From Ampelocalamus luodianensis (taxonomy: Eukaryota; Streptophyta; Magnoliopsida; Poales; Poaceae), in contig CM070633.1 of assembly GCA_036346255.1 (NCBI GenBank), forward strand, positions 2,604,001 through 2,668,000: 64,000 nucleotides of DNA. Reading direction: 5' to 3'. The position numbers were made by a program, and so were the translations under genes. Below are positions 59,301 through 64,000 of the stretch, piece after piece. The notes below the pieces were generated by a model. It searched no databases. It saw only the letters and a program-made list of their open reading frames with translations, and was not told the DNA's origin. Each line of letters starts with the position of its first letter. Position 1 is the first letter of the stretch.

Positions 59301-60180
59301 TTAGAATTGTTTACTACCTAAATCAAGTATTTTATTTGTGCTCAGATTTACTAGAGAGGAAGCTTTTGAAGTCGGCATGGATGGAGAGGTGAATGCATGC
59401 GATCAAGGGATGGCGTGGTGTGCAAGGGGTTCGTGCGGTCACAAGAAGAAGAAGACATTCTTTCAGAAAAAGAGTCTTGGAAGATTCTAGCTCAGCTAAA
59501 CCGAATTGAGCCCTTATCTCCACATGGACAATCAATTCGGAATGGACCTCATGTGCTTGCGTGAGGGGGGATCCGAGTAGGGTGCTGACTTCTCCAAGAC
59601 TTGTCCAAATCAGCATCCACATGAAGACCGAAAAGGATATGGGATTGAGTTGAATCCGAAGTGGATACGAGTTTTTGAAGGAGGAAACTGAGTGGGCCTG
59701 CGTGCCTTTTTGTTTGGGCCGAACTCTTTGATTCAATTTGTATCTTTTAATACTTGTTGCCAAATCGAATATAAGAACTAAATAGAGTTTGGTTCAGTTT
59801 ATTGGGCCGAACTAGAGTTGGGCTTGGCCTTAGGCCTTAAGATGCATGAATGTAAGGACTTTAAAGGCAAGGTACTATGCACATGTCAGCTACCACGAAT
59901 TTTGATAAACAACAGATTGCTTTTCGCATTGTTCTAGGGTTTATGCAAGCCGTCGGTTGCTCCCATGGAATTGTGCATTTTCTTCCCTGATTTTCTTGCT
60001 TGTTCTTGGTGAATTGCAAGGAGATCATCTCCACTTGTTCGTGGACAAGTGGAAAATACCGAAGCATGTGGTTCAACGAGTTCATACGTCTCACGTTGTT
60101 GCATTGGCATCAAATTGGCATTGTCAAATTTGTTGGGTTACTCGAGTTATCCCAGATTCTAAGTAGTGAAGATCGGGCAC
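59301..60180 (+). mobile_element. LTR-like non-coding remnant
   Basis: About 850 bp after the gypsy pol end without coding signal. It ends near GTAGTGAAGATCGGGCACCC, resembling the end of the LTR-like block at 55,050. It is probably a diverged LTR; its borders are not resolved. Confidence 0.4.
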
Positions 60181-61120
60181 CCCGCATCATCTCCTTTCCT
60201 TCCTGCAACAAACCACTACATCTTAACAATACTATCTTTGTTCCCAATCTTATAAAAAATCTCATGTCCATCCGTCGTTTCACTACTAACATCAATTGTA
60301 CTATTGATTTTGATCCCACTAGTTTCTCCGTGAAGGATCTCCCAACCAAGATAGGGATACTTCGCATGTAGTTTAGACGGTCTTTACTCCTTGTGTTCAC
60401 CATCTCAAGCTCTTCACATCAGCCATGACCCCAGCATCCTTTGGCATCGCCGTCTCGGTCACCCTGGTCATCCTACCATGCCAACTTTTCTTAGGTATAC
60501 GAAAATTTCTTGTAACCAGTCTCCACCTTATGTCAAGAATGCCAATTAGGATATCATGTTAGGTTACCCTTTTCGAAATCTATCTCTTTTTCCTCTTGTG
60601 CTTTTGAGATTTTACATTGTGATCTATGGACATCTCATGTTTTAAGTAATGTGGGCTTCCAATATTATTTGATTCCTTGGATTTTCTTCTCGATCAAAGC
60701 CATCACCACTCCGCTATCTTCTTGTCCACCCAAGTCTACAGTTCCCTTTGTCGTGACAACTAATTCTGCCGTCGTGCCCTCCTATTCCCATGCCATGGCA
60801 GCCTCTTCTATTGTCGCGCCTTCCACTACAGCTCCTCCTATGGTCGCACATGTCATTGCGCCTCCTATCTCTACCACAACATAGTTTGCTCCCCTGTCGC
60901 GACACCCTTTGCCTCTACTATGGCACCCTTTGCCCCTGCCATGGGAACTCCCTACTCTGCTACAGCTAGCACTTTTGGGTCCTCTGTCGTAGTGATGTCC
61001 CTGCCTACTGCGCCATCTGCAGTATATCACCCATACACAACTCGTTGTCATACGGGCCATCTTCTTACTCCCCTTGAAGACCATCATTTGAATTTGTTCA
61101 CGGTCTCTTCTTCCATATCG
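60181..61120 (+). pseudogene. Ty1/copia gag-preintegrase and truncated integrase
   Basis: LHLNNTIFVPNLIKNLMSIR then a zinc-binding HRRLGHPGHP-like segment (about 60,440), then EILHCDLWTSHVL and NVGFQYYLIPWIF, the beginning of the integrase core. The core then breaks off near 60,690 into a low-complexity Pro/Ala/Thr-rich stretch, which indicates an internal deletion of most of integrase. Confidence 0.7.
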
Positions 61121-61129
61121 TCGATTCCT

Positions 61130-62090
61130 AAGTCCTATCATTCCACCCTCAATGATCCCTATCGGTGTGCAGTCATGAATGAGGAATTCCAGGCTCTTGT
61201 ACAAAACCGCACTTGGACCCTTGTCCCACCTCCTCCTAGTGCTAATATCATTTCTGGCAGATGGATTTTTTTGCCACAAATTCAATCCCAATGGTACTCT
61301 TGCTCGGTACAATGCCCATTGGGTTGTTCGAGGGTTTTCCCAACAATCTGGGATTGATTTTGATGAGACATTTAGCTTCTTCATCAAACTGACCGCTATT
61401 TGCATCGTTCTTAGTCTTGTTCTCTCGGTCTTGGCCGATTCATCAACTAAATATTAAGAATGCCTCTTTGCATGGGCACCTTGACGAGATAGTCTATAGC
61501 CAACAGCCGAACGGGTTTGTCGATCCTTCCCATCCTAACTTTGTTTGTCGGCTATCTAAACCACTCTATGGCTTGAAACAAGCTCCTTGCGCTTGGCTTC
61601 AACGCTTTGCCGGTTTTGTGCGCACCATTGGCTTCGTTGACTCCAAATCCGACACCTCTCTTTTTTATCTATAAGTGTAGTTCTGGCATAGCCTATATTA
61701 TTCTCTATGTTGTCAACATTATTCTCACAACATTGTCGGTTGCTCTCCTTCGTAATGTAGTTCGCCTTCTTAGTGCCGAATTTGCTATGAAGGATCTTGG
61801 TCCTCTCCACCACTTTCTTGGGATTTCAGTTTCTCGCTCCTCGGTTGGTGTTCATCTTTCTCAGTGCCAATACACCGAGGATCTCCTTTCTCATGCGGGT
61901 ATGAGCATTTGCAACCCGGTTGCCACTCCTATTGACCTGTGTTCCAAGCTCCCTACTAATGCTGGCCCTCCAGTTTCGGATGTTACCCATTATCGCAGTA
62001 TGGCAGGTGCTCTTCAATACATGAACTTTACTCGACACACACATATCCTATGTTGTTCACCAAATTTGTCTCTTTAAGCATGATCCGAGA
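61130..62090 (+). pseudogene. Ty1/copia reverse transcriptase remnant
   Basis: NDPYRCAVMNEEFQALVQNR, TWTLVPPP, AHWVVRGFSQQSGIDFDETF, LYGLKQAPCAW, then FAMKDLGPLHHFLGISVSRS and CNPVATPIDLCSKL. These are the full copia RT series in several frames. The YVDD catalytic box reads YVVN (about 61,708), so it is inactive. Confidence 0.85.
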
Positions 62091-62159
62091 GAGCCACAAC
62101 TCCATCTTATCAAGCGGGTCCTTCTGTATCTTAATGGCACACTCGATCATGGGCTTTAG

Positions 62160-62625
62160 CTTTATTTGTCCTCCTCTGATAGACTGGTTGCCTACTCCAA
62201 TGCTGTTTGGATGGGATGTCCTTATACTCGTCGTTCGACATCTAGGTATTGTCTCTTTCTTGATGACGATTTTGTCTCTTGGTCATCAAAACAACAAACG
62301 ATGGCGTCCAAATCTAGTGCCGAAGCGGAACATTGGGCAGTTGCTAATGTTGTGGCGAAATCTTGTTGGGTGTGTAATTTTCTTCTTGAGCTTTACCGAC
62401 CAGTCTCAACTGCAACGGTCGTCTATTGTGACAACTCTACATGTCTTCTAATCCGATTCATCATTGACGGACAAAAACACATTGAGATCGGCATTTATTT
62501 TGTTCAGGAAAAAGTTGCCATTGGAGTTGTGCGTGTACTATATGTACCATCAAGCTCCCAATATGCGGATATCGTCACGAAGGGATTGTCGTCGCAATTA
62601 TTTGCAGAATTCCGGATCAGGTGAA
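62160..62625 (+). pseudogene. Ty1/copia RNase H remnant
   Basis: RLVAYSNAVWMGCPYTRRST, then FVSWSSKQQTMASKSSAEAE, then VYCDNSTCLL, HIEIGIYFVQEKV and YADIVTKGLSSQLFAEF. The frame is long and only lightly damaged, and it lies just before the 3' LTR. Confidence 0.85.
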
Positions 62626-62668
62626 CATCGTCACGCTAAGCTGATCCGAGGTTCAGATTGCTGGGGAG

Positions 62669-63502
62669 TGTTAGAGATGGACTTCATGTTGTATCCGTAT
62701 CAGACGCGAACGCAGGCCGTGCCGTGCTCGCGTATGCAGGGGCTGTTTGGTTCAAAGCCAAGACTAACCAAACCAAAATTTTGGCATTGTTCGAAAAATT
62801 TGGCCAGTATTTAGTTTGGTTCCAATATTTGACGCTGCCCTTAAAATTTTGGCAATGCCAAAATTTTCCTTCACAATTCTTGGGCTGAATTTGGCGCCCA
62901 AAACGGTCGCCAAAAATTTGGCTAGCAACCAGCCAATGAACTTGCTACATGGCAACTAGGCAATGGTTCCAATAGAGACATTAAATGCATGGTTAGTTTA
63001 ATTAATCAGTTTCAAATGATTATATTTTCTAAATTGAGTATCCGATTTGCGATCCGATTGAACCATTATGTTTCTTGTCATTTAATCAACAAAACAAGAC
63101 CATTGTTGGCATATTTTGGTGCAAAAAAGAATATATATCATGTGGACCCCACATGTCATACTCACTTTTTTGGCAAATTTTGGCATGGTTACGATCTAAA
63201 CACATCAATTTCGGCATTGTCTGTGAATTGATATGGTTACGATCCAAACAACAATTTTTACCCAGATTTTGGCATTGCCTAAGTTTTGGTATTACCGAAA
63301 TTTTTATATAGCTGCGTAGGGTCGTAAACCGAACAGGCCCGCAATCCGCGCCTTCCGCACTGTACACGGTCACGTTGCCATGCCAGACTCCGTACCGCAA
63401 TGGCCGTGGCCTCCAAATAGTTCTCTGATTCGTACTCGATTACTTGTTGTATACTACATAACTCATGTAATCGTAGCGCTATTTATAGCATGGAATACAA
63501 CA
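62669..63502 (+). mobile_element. Ty1/copia 3' LTR, interrupted
   Basis: Follows a purine-rich CTGGGGAG. It starts TGTTAGAGATGG and ends ATACAACA (TG...CA), with a TATTTATAGC box near the end. Without its 602-bp insertion the LTR is about 230 bp. No matching 5' LTR is seen in the window. Confidence 0.7.
62739..63340. mobile_element. 602-bp TIR element inserted in the copia LTR
   Basis: The left end GGGGCTGTTTGGTT and the inverted right end GGGCCTGTTCGGTT are TIRs, flanked by GCA direct repeats (62,736-62,738 and 63,341-63,343). The interior has many AAATTTTGGCA / TGCCAAAATTT inverted motifs. No coding capacity; PIF/Harbinger-like TIR type. Confidence 0.75.
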
Positions 63503-64000
63503 GATTGAGGTGTGCGATTTTCCAGCCTTTCAAGACATGACATGTGCAATGGATTGGAAGAGCTGAAATCACAGCAGACGTAGGAGCTGAGGCAACAATG
63601 TTTGCCTTGCCACCGAGGGCAAGAGTACTGAACAATCAGTAGGTAATTTTGAATTTAGTGTCAGATAGGATGTTGAGTCGCTCCGTAGTTTTCAGGGAAT
63701 TCGGTCCTACTTTGTTTCTGCAGGGTCAAGCTAGACACAGACAAATCAATCACGCTTACTAGGAAAAAATGAGACATCTTGTTGGATGATATCATCAGAT
63801 AGGCGTACTAGTAGTCTCTATCAAGATTAATCAAAACCACGGTCAATTAGTTGTGATACCATCGGCGCGTCGGATTAACACGCACATTACTTGTAGCCCC
63901 CGATGATAGGGACGTCCACCCTAGCGTGGATAGTAGATGAGCACACATATATGCGTGGTGATACGAGTGTGTACGTCTGCTTTGTACTAATTCTTACTAA
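63503..64000. other. No recognisable feature
   Basis: Mixed-composition sequence without a coding or repeat signal that I can support. Confidence 0.5.

Noticed and set aside
1..64000. CRISPR array, prokaryotic operon, organelle insertion, rRNA or tRNA genes
   Set aside because: None of the required repeat spacing, gene content or RNA folds was seen. The window is plant nuclear DNA.

Overview
This is nuclear DNA of a grass (Poaceae, plausibly the rice tribe). It contains intron-rich plant genes with GT-AG introns, embedded in nested grass-type transposable elements. These include Ty3/gypsy and Ty1/copia LTR elements, an L1-type LINE, hAT and PIF/Tourist-like elements and Mutator-like debris. 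I see no prokaryotic, organellar or viral genome. The species is not claimed.

Region by region: 1-2,690 holds a MITE and a decayed minus-strand fragment of a WD40-type inositol polyphosphate 5-phosphatase gene. 4,080-8,550 is Mutator-like and plant-mobile-element debris: a MULE zinc knuckle, a GRF-type zinc finger and minisatellites. 8,551-24,397 is a large imperfect duplication with an offset of about 9.2-9.4 kb. It is made of three pieces of one very long (about 4 kb) gypsy LTR around a gutted 808-bp internal region, plus two copies (D1, D2) of a 2-kb segment that carries a captured fragment of a neprosin-domain gene. 24,700-27,091 is a 5'-truncated LINE, and 27,481-28,140 is a hAT-like element with a perfect 8-bp target duplication.

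28,848-52,381 is a gene island of three minus-strand housekeeping genes whose exons I assembled by splice site and phase: a GAUT7-type galacturonosyltransferase (9 exons, 621 aa), a RecQ/WRN-like DNA helicase (21 exons, 859 aa, with a GC-AG first intron) and a Mediator subunit 33 gene (12 exons, about 1,302-1,325 aa). The first two are intact in every phase. MED33 has one 1-nt loss in exon 6 and lacks an ATG where translation would be expected to start. The three genes are not an operon and belong to different processes: Golgi pectin synthesis, DNA repair and transcription control.

52,690-64,000 is retrotransposon again: a rearranged, inactive Ty3/gypsy element with a small LINE-tail insertion, then an inactive Ty1/copia element whose 3' LTR was hit by a 602-bp TIR element.

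The points most worth a second look are the duplication with its indel-biased divergence (possibly a sequencing or assembly signature), the nested hAT-in-Tourist insertion upstream of the helicase, the MED33 lesions, the GC-AG intron, and the TA-microsatellite that fills half of a 135-nt GAUT7 intron. I did not find a convincing new biological system.
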